NCBI GenBank assembly: GCA_902801585.1
Contig: CADCIU010000005.1
Location: 1-64,000 of the forward strand
Source of the DNA: an uncultured Lachnospiraceae bacterium
GTDB lineage: Bacteria; Bacillota_A; Clostridia; Lachnospirales; Lachnospiraceae
Direction: 5' to 3'
Length of the DNA: 64,000 bases
This document shows, one piece after another, positions 52,590 to 61,746 of the stretch (position 1 is its first letter; the number at the start of each line of letters is the position of its first letter). The notes beneath the pieces are model-generated. The model saw only the letters and a program-made list of their open reading frames with translations. It ran no database searches and was not told the DNA's origin. A program made the position numbers and the translations under genes.

Positions 52590-53513
52590 CTAATAATGCC
52601 TGACCACCTTACATCCCTTGGGCAGGGACTTGAGCGGTGAGTAGTCCTTGATCTTATTGCCCTGAATCTCTATATAGACCAGGTTGGGGAGCTCTTTGAT
52701 CACACTGATGTCCCTCAGGCCGTTTCCGCAGATGATCAGATGCGTCAGCTTTTTCATGTTCCTGATGGGACTGATGTCCTCAATATAGTTGTCTCCCATG
52801 CTCAGGTAAGTCACGTTCCTGAGCCCTTCCAGAGGCGTGACGTCCGTAATGAAGTTATTGCGGATGTAAAGATTTTCCATGTTCTTCATATCGGCTATGA
52901 TGCTGATATCCGCAACGTAATTGTTCCTGATGTCAAATACAGTCAGCCCCTTCAGGTCCTTGAGCACATAGATATTGGAGATCTTATTGCCCTCCAGGTC
53001 CAGCAGCCTGAGACTGCTTAATGACGCCAAAGGCTTCACCTCGCTGATCTGATTTCCTTCCAGATGCAGTGTTTTCAGATGTTTCATCTCACTGAGTTCA
53101 CTCACATCCGAAATTTTATTGTTGGACAGATCCAGCTCTTCCAGCCCGGTAAAAAAGGATAATCCTGTCAGATCCGAGATATCACCGTGTTCGTCGCCCT
53201 CGTGGGCAAGATTCAGGGATTTTACTTTCCCGGCTTCCTGCTTTGTGACAGGCCGTCCCGAAATGCCCATTGCGCGGCAGATCTCCTTCTCCAGTGCAGG
53301 ATCCTTAAACTCGATCGTCAGGGATGCACTCTGCTCCTCATCCTGATCCCGGCTTTGAACTTCTGTGACAGGATCGTTCGCACTCAGGATCATATATACC
53401 GCAGCGGCAAGTGACACGGCAGCGATCACGAAGATGATCCACAGATTCTTCCCATGGCGCTCTTGGGCCATCACCGGTCTTTCATGGTCTGTCATTGTCT
53501 CATGAGTTTTCAT
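52590..53513 (-). CDS. Membrane-anchored leucine-rich repeat protein
   Basis: 307 residues from the ATG at 53513 (AGGAGG 6 bases upstream). A polar N-terminus is followed by one transmembrane helix (about residues 24-44), a linker, and about eight 22-residue internalin-type leucine-rich repeats with the pattern LxxLDLSNNKISDVSxLSxMK. No LPXTG or other sorting signal is seen; the repeats would face outside. Such proteins usually bind protein or glycan partners. It lies after rsgA's terminator and before cls; the partner is unknown. Confidence 0.8.
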   Translation of the reverse strand: MKTHETMTDHERPVMAQERHGKNLWIIFVIAAVSLAAAVYMILSANDPVTEVQSRDQDEEQSASLTIEFKDPALEKEICRAMGISGRPVTKQEAGKVKSLNLAHEGDEHGDISDLTGLSFFTGLEELDLSNNKISDVSELSEMKHLKTLHLEGNQISEVKPLASLSSLRLLDLEGNKISNIYVLKDLKGLTVFDIRNNYVADISIIADMKNMENLYIRNNFITDVTPLEGLRNVTYLSMGDNYIEDISPIRNMKKLTHLIICGNGLRDISVIKELPNLVYIEIQGNKIKDYSPLKSLPKGCKVVRHY

Positions 53514-53572
53514 CCTGCACCTCCTCCCCAATGATGTCTCCACACAAGCTGTCTCAATAAAAATGCATAACA

Positions 53573-53605
53573 GCCGCACCGGAAATCGTGAGTTTCCGGT
53601 GCGGC
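53573..53605 (-). terminator. Terminator of the priA-rsgA operon
   Basis: Perfect 13-bp hairpin GCCGCACCGGAAA/TTTCCGGTGCGGC with a 7-base loop. On the minus strand it is followed by TGTTATGCATTTTTATT, 20 bases past the rsgA stop. Confidence 0.8.
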
Positions 53606-53625
53606 AGATGAAGGATCCAAATAAT

Positions 53626-54543
53626 TTATTTGCTCAATCTTCCGGTCTTTTTGGATGAATAATCCTCTTTTCTGTTCTTTAACTCATCGAACAATTCGCT
53701 GTAGTTCCCGTAACGGATCCTGCTGATCTTTCCTTCTTCCAGCGCTTTTCGGACCGCGCAGCCCGGCTCTTTTCTGTGGACACAGCCGTCAAAACGGCAC
53801 TTTCCCTCATACTCCGAGAACTCGGGATAGTAATGCCTCAGCTCCTCCGCTTTAATGTCCATCAGATACAAAGACGTAAACCCAGGCGTATCGACAAGGA
53901 ATGTCTCCTCCTCGCCTGCCAAAAGTTCCACATGTCTCGTCGTATTCCTTCCACGGCTGATCTTGCGGCTCAGTTCGCCGGTCTCCATGCGGGCTCCCGG
54001 ACAGATCGTGTTGATCAGTGTCGATTTGCCGACGCCGCTGGGGCCCGTCAGTACAGTCGTTTTTCCCCTCAGGATCTCTCTGAGCGGTGTCAGCGTCTCG
54101 GGAGTGAGCACACTCACGAACAACACGCTGCATCCGCAGGCTTCATAGGTCTCACGGAGCTCCCGGATCTCCTCCTCCGTTGCCAGGTCCTGCTTGTTAA
54201 AACACAGTACTGCCGGGAGATCGCGCTTGTTCATCGTGATCAGAAAGCGGTCCAGCATGTTGTAACTGGGCGCCGGATGCGTGATGGCAAAGATCAGCAG
54301 CGCTTGGTCCACGTTGGCCACATTGGGTCTTACAAGCTCATTTCTGCGGGGAAGGAGCCGGACCACATTGCCTTCCATCGGAACGCTTACCGTATCCGTC
54401 ACTTCGATCTCCACATCGTCCCCGACAAGCGGTTTGACTCCGAGTGCGCGAAAGACGCCCCTTGCCCTGCAGCGGTATATGTTTTCGCCGGTGTGCACCT
54501 CGTAGAACCCGGCAATGCTCTTTATGATCTTACCTTTCTTCAT
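53626..54543 (-). CDS. rsgA: Small ribosomal subunit biogenesis GTPase RsgA
   Basis: Circularly permuted GTPase acting in late 30S maturation. 305 residues: N-terminal OB fold (IAGFYEVHTGENIYRCRARG), permuted G motifs NKQD, GPSGVGKSTLIN and DTPGF, and a C-terminal zinc-binding part CRFDGCVHRKEPGCAV. It sits 46 bases after the PASTA kinase gene, a common arrangement in Firmicutes. Confidence 0.95.
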   Translation of the reverse strand: MKKGKIIKSIAGFYEVHTGENIYRCRARGVFRALGVKPLVGDDVEIEVTDTVSVPMEGNVVRLLPRRNELVRPNVANVDQALLIFAITHPAPSYNMLDRFLITMNKRDLPAVLCFNKQDLATEEEIRELRETYEACGCSVLFVSVLTPETLTPLREILRGKTTVLTGPSGVGKSTLINTICPGARMETGELSRKISRGRNTTRHVELLAGEEETFLVDTPGFTSLYLMDIKAEELRHYYPEFSEYEGKCRFDGCVHRKEPGCAVRKALEEGKISRIRYGNYSELFDELKNRKEDYSSKKTGRLSK

Positions 54544-54589
54544 CGCACATTACACATTCTGATGCCCCCGCACAGCCTATGCATCACGC

Positions 54590-56830
54590 TCAGTTCTCCG
54601 GAGTAAAGGTGAGATCTCTTGTTATAGTCCTCTCCTCTGTTCTCTCAACAGTCCTCGTCTGAGTCTTCTTTCCTCCGCCTTCCTGTGATGCCGCGTTTCC
54701 GGTATCGTCAGTCGCTGTGTCTTCGGAAATGTCAGCGCCTTCACCGGTCTGGTCATCGTCCACCTCCTCTTCGATCGTCTCCAGGATCGTGACTTCATAA
54801 GTCATGGTCAGAGTACCGTACTCGGAGGTGATCCCGGTGCATCCCATTCTGTAAGGGAATGCAGACGTCGTCGTATCCAGAAGCTTCTGGTCGTCTTCCG
54901 TGACGATCACGAGATGCACGGAAGTTCCCGGTTTATAATCCGGGTCTTCACTGCTCGTCGGTGCGGAAATATCCGCCGAGTAGCTGTATGTCTGCTGTCC
55001 TGCGATGTCAAAATTGACCGCCGTTCCCTCATCGATCAATTCACCTGCGGGGATATCCTGGGAGATGACCAGTCCCCTGTTTTCCGGATCCGAATCGATG
55101 ATCGTTCTCACATTGCCCGCTTTGAGGCCGAAGGCATTGAGCGTATTGCGCGCCTCCTGCTCCGTCATGCCGATCAGATTGGGCATCTCTGTCTTGCCGG
55201 ACAGATCGGGTCCCTTGCTGACTTCGATCGTGACATAGCTGCCTTCCTCCGCCTGCACATCGCCTTCGGGATCCTGGCTGATCACGATGCCTTTGTCCAC
55301 TTCATCGCTGCTGACCTCCGAGATATTCACATTAAACCCTGCCTGTGTCAGCAGTTCAACGGCTTCTTCCTTGGTCAGTCCCACTACATTCGGGATCCTG
55401 GTCCCGCTGTTTCCGCAGACCGTCAGGACGACTGTCGTGCCGACCGGGATCTCAGTTCCCTCTTCCACGCTCGCCCTCATGACGATGCCGACGGTATACT
55501 TATCCGACTCCTCATATGTAAGTTCAGGGATCAGTCCCTGTTTGACAAGAGCGGATCTCGCTGCGGATACGTCCTTGCCCACCACTTTCGGCATGACGAC
55601 CATTTCTTCCTGGCCATTGATGCCGGGTCTGTCCACTTTGCCGCCGAACGGGAGCAGTCCCATCCTGCCGCCGATGATCAGCACGAGGATCACACCGATG
55701 ATCACGACCGCGATCACCGTCAATACCCTCGCGATCCTGTCCATCGAGTTCTCGATCTCTTCCTCTTCTTCCTCGTAATCGTCGGAAAAATCATCGTCAG
55801 GATCGTCCGGATCGACAAAATCCTGTTCTCTTTCATGTCTGGCCGCCCGCTGGTTCTTGCGGCCGGTATTCTGGCCTCCGATCTCATCTGACACGATCTC
55901 TGCCGCGGCCTTGCCCTGTGTTCCCTTTTTGATCAGCCGCTTTTCTTCTTCCGTAAGTGCCTTGGTATGCCCCATGTCGTTGGGATCATACCGCTTGACG
56001 AAATCACCGTCCGGGTCGCTGATCGACCTCTTGAGGTCCACCGCCAGCTCCTGCATGTTCTGATAGCGCCTGTCAGGGCTCTTCTCACAGCACTTGAGCA
56101 CGATCTGGTCGACGCTGTAAGGAATATCCGGGTTGAGCTTTTTGGGAGAGGGCATTGCCTCCTGAATATGGCGGATCGCGATCGCCACCGTTGTCTCTCC
56201 GTCAAAGGGTACTTCTCCCGTGAGCATTTCATAGAGCGTCACGCCAAGAGAGTATACGTCACTCTTTTCATCGCTGAAACCGCCGCGGGCCTGCTCCGGT
56301 GAAGTGTAGTGAACGGATCCCATCACATTGGACGTGATGGTGTCACTGGTCGCGGCTTTGGCAATTCCGAAATCTGTGACCTTGACCTTCCCGTCACGCG
56401 AGATAATGATATTCTGAGGCTTGATGTCTCTGTGGATTATGTGATTTCTGTGCGCTGCTTCCAGTCCCATGGAGACCTGCAGCGCGATGGAGACGGCCTC
56501 TTTATACCCAAGGCGCCCTCTCTTGGCGATATAGTTCTTGAGTGTAATGCCGTCAACGAGTTCCATCACAATGTAGTAGATCCCTTTTTCTTCGCCTACG
56601 TCATAGACATTGACGATATTGGGATGCATAAGTCCCGCTGCCGCCTGCGCTTCCACACGGAATTTCGATACAAAATTTGCGTTTTCCGAAAACTCCTGCT
56701 TCAGGACTTTTACCGCCACATAGCGGTTAAGTGTGTGATCTTTTGATTTATATACATCAGCCATACCGCCGGTGCCGACCTTTTCAAGGATCTCATAGCG
56801 GTCTGCGATCAACATACCGATTTTTATCAT
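54590..56830 (-). CDS. prkC: Serine/threonine protein kinase with PASTA domains
   Basis: Membrane Hanks-type kinase that senses muropeptides or lipid II and regulates wall synthesis and translation. 746 residues: kinase domain 12-270 with GTGGMADVY, VAVK (K41), HRDIKPQN (133-140), DFG (153-155) and GSVHYTSPEQ; an acidic juxtamembrane part (340-360); a transmembrane helix (365-388); three PASTA repeats (about 410-620) and a Thr/Glu-rich tail. GGAGG lies 6 bases before the ATG. The cognate phosphatase gene is directly upstream. Confidence 0.95.
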   Translation of the reverse strand: MIKIGMLIADRYEILEKVGTGGMADVYKSKDHTLNRYVAVKVLKQEFSENANFVSKFRVEAQAAAGLMHPNIVNVYDVGEEKGIYYIVMELVDGITLKNYIAKRGRLGYKEAVSIALQVSMGLEAAHRNHIIHRDIKPQNIIISRDGKVKVTDFGIAKAATSDTITSNVMGSVHYTSPEQARGGFSDEKSDVYSLGVTLYEMLTGEVPFDGETTVAIAIRHIQEAMPSPKKLNPDIPYSVDQIVLKCCEKSPDRRYQNMQELAVDLKRSISDPDGDFVKRYDPNDMGHTKALTEEEKRLIKKGTQGKAAAEIVSDEIGGQNTGRKNQRAARHEREQDFVDPDDPDDDFSDDYEEEEEEIENSMDRIARVLTVIAVVIIGVILVLIIGGRMGLLPFGGKVDRPGINGQEEMVVMPKVVGKDVSAARSALVKQGLIPELTYEESDKYTVGIVMRASVEEGTEIPVGTTVVLTVCGNSGTRIPNVVGLTKEEAVELLTQAGFNVNISEVSSDEVDKGIVISQDPEGDVQAEEGSYVTIEVSKGPDLSGKTEMPNLIGMTEQEARNTLNAFGLKAGNVRTIIDSDPENRGLVISQDIPAGELIDEGTAVNFDIAGQQTYSYSADISAPTSSEDPDYKPGTSVHLVIVTEDDQKLLDTTTSAFPYRMGCTGITSEYGTLTMTYEVTILETIEEEVDDDQTGEGADISEDTATDDTGNAASQEGGGKKTQTRTVERTEERTITRDLTFTPEN

Positions 56831-56884
56831 AATATTCCTCCACTCCCACGTCCTTCCATGCGGAACTGCCTGCTTACAGCAATA

Positions 56885-57643
56885 CTATTCCGCTGCGCCT
56901 GTAAGAGGGGAAGTGTCAATGAGAATCACAGAAATGTTATCTTTGCCGCCTGCACGATTGGCGCGTGAAACAAGAATTCCGGCCTTTTGTTCCAAAGTGA
57001 TGTCTCTTTGGAGAATATCCTCGATCTCGCTGTCCTCCAGCATAGTTGTAAGGCCGTCCGAGCACATAAGTACAATACCGCATTCTGACAGAGGGACCCT
57101 GAAAAAATCCACCCGCAGTTCATCTTCCACACCGACTGCCCGGGTGATCACGTTCCTCTCCGGATGCGTCCTCGCGTACTCCCTTTCCAGCGTTCCTGCC
57201 CGGACCATCTCTTCCACAAGAGAATGGTCCACCGTGACCTGCCTCAAACGGCCGCCATGAAATACATAGAGCCTGCTGTCCCCGACATTGGCCGCGACAA
57301 GGGTGTCCCCTTCTACCGTGCAGGCCACGAGTGTGGTCCCCATGCCGTAAAGCTCTCTGTATCTGGCGCTGTCATGGCGGATCCTGGCGTTGGCGGCGCG
57401 AAAAGCCTCTGCGAGGATCTTTTCCGCACCCGTTCCCTTGGGAAGGGCACCTCCGCCTACTACCTCCGCGACGGTCTCAACCGTATACTTCGACGCATAC
57501 TCTCCGGCCTGATGGCCTCCCATTCCGTCCGCGACAAGATAAAGGCACGACAATTCTCCCAGCGGTATGTCACTGGAAAAAATAAAATCCTGATTCATCT
57601 CTCTTCTCAGACCTTTATCGGTTATAGAAAAAGACTGCGGCAT
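56885..57643 (-). CDS. prpC: PP2C-type protein phosphatase (PrpC/Stp)
   Basis: Mn2+/Mg2+-dependent phosphatase that reverses PrkC phosphorylation. 252 residues. Metal-binding motifs are VADGMGGHQAGEYAS, GDSRLYVF and the C-terminal AGGKDNISVIL. Many related sequences have DRGLVREINEDS at the N-terminus; here it is TDKGLRREMNQDF. AGGAGAG precedes the ATG. It lies 3 bases after rlmN. Confidence 0.94.
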   Translation of the reverse strand: MPQSFSITDKGLRREMNQDFIFSSDIPLGELSCLYLVADGMGGHQAGEYASKYTVETVAEVVGGGALPKGTGAEKILAEAFRAANARIRHDSARYRELYGMGTTLVACTVEGDTLVAANVGDSRLYVFHGGRLRQVTVDHSLVEEMVRAGTLEREYARTHPERNVITRAVGVEDELRVDFFRVPLSECGIVLMCSDGLTTMLEDSEIEDILQRDITLEQKAGILVSRANRAGGKDNISVILIDTSPLTGAAE

Positions 57644-57646
57644 TTC

Positions 57647-58732
57647 TCACTCTCCTGCATAATCGGGTTGGGAACTACGTGAACGATCGGAAAGATGCCT
57701 GTGACGCAGCTGACCGCAGGCACCGTCAATATCTCTGCCTAATACTCTCCTAATACTAACATTTATACCGCTTTTTTCAAGTTTTTTCTGAAAGGAACGC
57801 ACTCCCTCATCTGCGGTCTGTTTGTACCCGCGCTCCTTCACCGGATTGACGGGGATCAGGTTGATATGCGCTTTCAGGGGCCGCGCCAATTCTGCCAGCA
57901 TCGCAGCGTCCTGCTCCGAGTCGTTGACGTCCCGGATCAGGCTGTACTCAAATGTCACCTGTCGGCCTGTCATGTCAAAATAGTACCCGGCGGCATCCAT
58001 GAGCTCCGCGATCGTATATACATTCGCGATCGGCATGATCTGCCTTCTCTTTTCGTCCGTCACCGCGTGAAGAGACAAGGCGAGTGTGATCGATAGTTTC
58101 TCTTTGGCCAGGTCATAGATGCGGGGAACGATCCCGCATGTAGATACCGTCACGCTGCGCTGGCTTATATTAAGTCCGTTCTCATCGGTCAAAAGACGAA
58201 GGAAACGCACAAGATTGTCATAGTTGTCCAGCGGTTCGCCGGTCCCCATCACCACGACGTGGGATATGCGTTCGCCTGTCACGCGCCGGATCTCATAGAT
58301 CTGCTCGAGCATCTCGGAAGGCGCAAGATTCCTGTACAGTCCGTCCAGCGTGGACGCGCAGAACCTGCATCCCATTCTGCAGCCTACCTGGGAGGAGATG
58401 CACACGCTGTTCCCGAACTTATAGCGCATGAACACGCTCTCGACAAGGGAATCGTCTCCCATGGCAAACAGATATTTCTCTGTCCCGTCCAGTTTGGAGA
58501 CCTGTCGGTCGATCAGGCGCACTGACGTGAGCGGATACTCGACAGCCAGTTTTTGTGCCATCTGTTTGGGGATATTGGTCATCTGTGCATAATCCCGAGC
58601 CAGCTGAACGTGCATCCACCGGTAGAGCTGCGCGGCTCTGAAGGCAGGAAAGCCCTGCTCTTTCATGAGCGCCGTCAGCTCCTCTTTTGTCATCGATTTG
58701 ATATCTCTTGTCATTTCAGATGTTTTCTGCAT
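57647..58732 (-). CDS. rlmN: Dual-specificity RNA methyltransferase RlmN
   Basis: Radical SAM enzyme that methylates C2 of A2503 in 23S rRNA and A37 of some tRNAs. 361 residues. The radical SAM cluster motif is QVGCRMGCRFCAST, with GMGEPL-type VVMGTGEPLDNYDN and the C-terminal catalytic Cys in GRDIDGACGQL. The start at 58732 has no strong ribosome site. Five bases separate it from the rsmB stop. Confidence 0.95.
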   Translation of the reverse strand: MQKTSEMTRDIKSMTKEELTALMKEQGFPAFRAAQLYRWMHVQLARDYAQMTNIPKQMAQKLAVEYPLTSVRLIDRQVSKLDGTEKYLFAMGDDSLVESVFMRYKFGNSVCISSQVGCRMGCRFCASTLDGLYRNLAPSEMLEQIYEIRRVTGERISHVVVMGTGEPLDNYDNLVRFLRLLTDENGLNISQRSVTVSTCGIVPRIYDLAKEKLSITLALSLHAVTDEKRRQIMPIANVYTIAELMDAAGYYFDMTGRQVTFEYSLIRDVNDSEQDAAMLAELARPLKAHINLIPVNPVKERGYKQTADEGVRSFQKKLEKSGINVSIRRVLGRDIDGACGQLRHRHLSDRSRSSQPDYAGE

Positions 58733-58737
58733 ATGTA

Positions 58738-60153
58738 TTAATGTCTCTTCACAAATCTTGCGAGATAGAATCCGTCTGTTCCGTGTACATGCGGCAAAAG
58801 CTGCAGCTGATGGGTATCCGGCCGCTCGCTCACCAGCTCCTTAGGCAAATAAGGCGCCAGAGGGTCAGGCATCAGTCCCAGCTCCTCCTCGATGAACGCC
58901 GCGATCTGTTCGTTCTCTCCCCGGTTGACGGTGCAGGTGCTGTAGATCAGGACTCCGCCCTCTTTCAGGTAAGACACTGCGCCTCGCAGGATCCGCTTTT
59001 GCAGATCCGAGAGCTCCTCCAGCTGCTCCGGAGTGACATGATATTTGATATCGCGTTTGCGTCCTATGACGCCCAGTCCCGAACAGGGCAGGTCGCACAG
59101 AAGCACATCGGCCGTCTCTTTCTCCTCATCAGGGATCGGCATGAGCGCATCCCGCTGCGCCGCGGTGACGTTTGTGAGATGCATTCGCCTCACGTTCTTT
59201 TCGATCAGGGCGACTTTTCCTTTGCTCAGGTCAAAAGCATGTACGTGACCGGGCTTTCCCGAGGATATGAGCTTTGATGCGCAGTGCATGGATTTGCCGC
59301 CCGGCGCCGCGCAGATATCCAGGACGTTCTCTCCTCCCGACAGCCCTGCCGCTTCCGCGACCATCATGGAACTCTCATCCTGTACGGTCCAAAGCCCTTC
59401 CCTGTATCCGGGAAGCGCCGATATGCTGTCCGTTCCCGTCAATTCCCGGCAATAAGGCAGGAAACGGCCGCTCTGCACCGTTACCCCCATCTCTTCCATC
59501 TGCGCGAGGACCTTTTCTCTCCTCTCGCAGCTGCACCGGTCATCGAATCGGATCACGACAGGACGGATCTCCAAAAGGGCGGCCAGAAGCTTTTCCGTCT
59601 CCTCGGCACCCAGCTGTTCTTCCCACATGCGTATGATCCATTCCGGCATGGAATATCTGCGGGATTTTTCGGCAGGACTGTCCGGTCTGTCCGAGCTTTT
59701 CGTGAAGCCGGTCCCCCTGATGCTGCCGCTGCCGTGCATTTCCTGGATTTTTCCTTTTTCTCTGACGACCGTGCGCAGGATGCCGTTCACAAATCCGGCC
59801 AGCTCTTTTTTGCCCATGGCCTTGGTCAGTTTTACCGCCTCATTGCAGGCGGCCGGGTCCGGGACTGCGTCCATATACAGGATCTGGAAGATCCCCATAC
59901 GAAGTATATCGCGGATCACTGGTCTGATCCGGACACCTTTTTTTGTATATCTCCTGATGATATCGTCCAGTTCGATCCTTCGCTCCGTGACGCCTTCCGC
60001 CAGCCTTTTGGCAAAAGCTCTCTGTCTGCGGTCCATGCCTTCCCGCTCGCACCGGTCCAGCACTTCCTTGACCGCTATGTGGCTGTATGTGCCGTCCTCA
60101 CGGATCTTTGCCAGGATCTCCAGGACCGCTTCTCTCTCATCTGTCCTCTTCAA
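58738..60153 (-). CDS. rsmB: 16S rRNA (cytosine-967-C5)-methyltransferase
   Basis: 471 residues: N-terminal NusB-like RNA-binding domain, then a RsmB catalytic domain with SAM motif LDICAAPGGKSMHCA, DLPCSGLGVIGRKRDIKY and the catalytic YSTCTVNRGENE. A 25-residue insertion rich in Gly, Ser and charged residues follows the NusB domain (about 145-170). The start is TTG at 60153 with GGGAG 7 bases upstream; it is next to the fmt stop. Confidence 0.93.
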   Translation of the reverse strand: MKRTDEREAVLEILAKIREDGTYSHIAVKEVLDRCEREGMDRRQRAFAKRLAEGVTERRIELDDIIRRYTKKGVRIRPVIRDILRMGIFQILYMDAVPDPAACNEAVKLTKAMGKKELAGFVNGILRTVVREKGKIQEMHGSGSIRGTGFTKSSDRPDSPAEKSRRYSMPEWIIRMWEEQLGAEETEKLLAALLEIRPVVIRFDDRCSCERREKVLAQMEEMGVTVQSGRFLPYCRELTGTDSISALPGYREGLWTVQDESSMMVAEAAGLSGGENVLDICAAPGGKSMHCASKLISSGKPGHVHAFDLSKGKVALIEKNVRRMHLTNVTAAQRDALMPIPDEEKETADVLLCDLPCSGLGVIGRKRDIKYHVTPEQLEELSDLQKRILRGAVSYLKEGGVLIYSTCTVNRGENEQIAAFIEEELGLMPDPLAPYLPKELVSERPDTHQLQLLPHVHGTDGFYLARFVKRH

Positions 60154-60154
60154 A

Positions 60155-61144
60155 TCAGCGCTCCCTTGTCAGTCTGAGTCCGGTCTCTGCCTTTGTGCCC
60201 AGCAGGAAAGCCTGTGTGCTCATTCTCTTCTTGCCCTCGTATTGAACCTCTTTAAGCGCAAGGATGCCGTCGCCGCAGTTCACGTAAATATACTGCTTGT
60301 CTGTGCCGGCCACCGTTCCCGGTTCACCGCTTTTAAGTCCGGCAGGAGCCGGTGCCTTGCCGGTGCTGAGGGCATCGCTGTCCGTATCTGTCGCGCACAC
60401 GGCTGAGGCCCAGATCTTGAGCATCTTCCCGTTCATGAACGTGTAAGCGCCCGGCCAGCTGTTGAGTCCTCTCACCAGACGCTCGATCTTCACTGCCGGC
60501 AGATTCCAGTCAATATTGCCCATCTCTTTTTTGAGCATAGAGGCATAAGTGGAAGCCTCATCGTTTTGCCTGATCGGGGTCAGAGCCCCCTGTTCGATCA
60601 GAGGCAGCGCCTTCACGAGCAGTTCGCCGCCCAGCGAGGCCATCTTGTTATAGAGGCTCTCTCCGGTCTCCTCCGGATCCAGCGTGATCTCCTCCTGCAT
60701 CAGGATATCTCCTGTATCCAGACCCTCATCCATCTGCATGATGGTCACTCCGCTCTTTTCTTCACCGTCGATCACAGCCCACTGAATCGGTGCGGCGCCT
60801 CTGTATTTGGGCAGGAGCGACGCGTGGACATTCACGCAGCCGAGCCGCGGAAGTTCAAGGATCTCTTTGCTTAAGATCTGGCCGAAGGCAGCCACCACGA
60901 TCAGGTCCGGTGACTCCTCGCGCAGCCGCTGCACTGCCTCGGGATCTTTGACCTTGACCGGTGAAAAGACAGGGATCCCCCACTGATCGGCACAGACGTG
61001 GACCGGCGTCTTTATGACGCCTCTTCCGCGGCCTTTCGGTCTGTCGGGCTGCGTCACCGCAAGGGTCACTTCGCAGCCGTTTCTCATCATTGTCTCCAGT
61101 ACTTGCGCCGCCAGATCCGGTGTTCCCATAAATACGATCTTCAA
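60155..61144 (-). CDS. fmt: Methionyl-tRNA formyltransferase
   Basis: Formylates initiator Met-tRNA with 10-formyl-THF. 329 residues. Motifs are IVFMGTPDLAAQVLE, VNVHASLLPKYRGAAPIQWA and ITIMQMDEGLDTGDIL-type VTIMQMDEGLDTGDIL; the C-terminal OB-like domain binds tRNA and contains an Ala/Pro-rich linker. TTG at 61144 follows GGAGG by 8 bases. It lies 20 bases after def, forming the def-fmt pair. Confidence 0.95.
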   Translation of the reverse strand: MKIVFMGTPDLAAQVLETMMRNGCEVTLAVTQPDRPKGRGRGVIKTPVHVCADQWGIPVFSPVKVKDPEAVQRLREESPDLIVVAAFGQILSKEILELPRLGCVNVHASLLPKYRGAAPIQWAVIDGEEKSGVTIMQMDEGLDTGDILMQEEITLDPEETGESLYNKMASLGGELLVKALPLIEQGALTPIRQNDEASTYASMLKKEMGNIDWNLPAVKIERLVRGLNSWPGAYTFMNGKMLKIWASAVCATDTDSDALSTGKAPAPAGLKSGEPGTVAGTDKQYIYVNCGDGILALKEVQYEGKKRMSTQAFLLGTKAETGLRLTRER

Positions 61145-61164
61145 TCCCTGTTCCTCCGTATGAC

Positions 61165-61704
61165 TTACTTCTGTCCGCTTTCGGACTCCGCATCTTTGGC
61201 CGCTTCCGCCTCTTCCTGCGCCAGCAGCTCGTCCAGCTCCTCGTTGGTGTAGAGTTTTCCCTCCACCAGTTCCACGTACATATGTCCTTCGAGATGATCC
61301 AGCTCATGGCAGATCGCTCTCGCCAAAAGCCCTTCTCCTTCTATGGTATACTCTTCCATATTCTCATTGAAAGCCTTGGCGACGACATGCATGGGTCTTT
61401 TCACCTGTCCGCTCTTGCCGGGAACCGAGAGACACCCCTCCCAGCCGAACTGCTCGCCGTCACTCTCGATGATCTGCGGATTGATCATGACCAGCGGCTG
61501 GTCCTGCTCCGCGCTGACATCGATCACCACAAGTCTCTTGAGCATACCGACCTGGGGAGCCGCGAGTCCGACGCCGTCCGCCTCGTACATCGTCTCCTTC
61601 ATATCCTCGATCAGTTTACTGATCTTGGGTGTGATCTCTTTGATTTCTTTTGCTCTCTTTTCGAGTACCGGGTCTCCCAGTTCCCGGATCGTTCTAAGTG
61701 ACAT
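61165..61704 (-). CDS. def: Peptide deformylase
   Basis: Removes the formyl group from nascent proteins. 179 residues. The three motifs are GVGLAAPQVG, EGCLSVPGK and HELDHLEGHMYV (metal-binding HExxH type). The acidic Glu/Ala-rich C-terminus is typical of the type I enzyme. It follows priA by 42 bases. Confidence 0.95.
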   Translation of the reverse strand: MSLRTIRELGDPVLEKRAKEIKEITPKISKLIEDMKETMYEADGVGLAAPQVGMLKRLVVIDVSAEQDQPLVMINPQIIESDGEQFGWEGCLSVPGKSGQVKRPMHVVAKAFNENMEEYTIEGEGLLARAICHELDHLEGHMYVELVEGKLYTNEELDELLAQEEAEAAKDAESESGQK

Positions 61705-61746
61705 CTCTTTACCGCCTTTCCTTTATTTACTGACACCGGAACCGTT

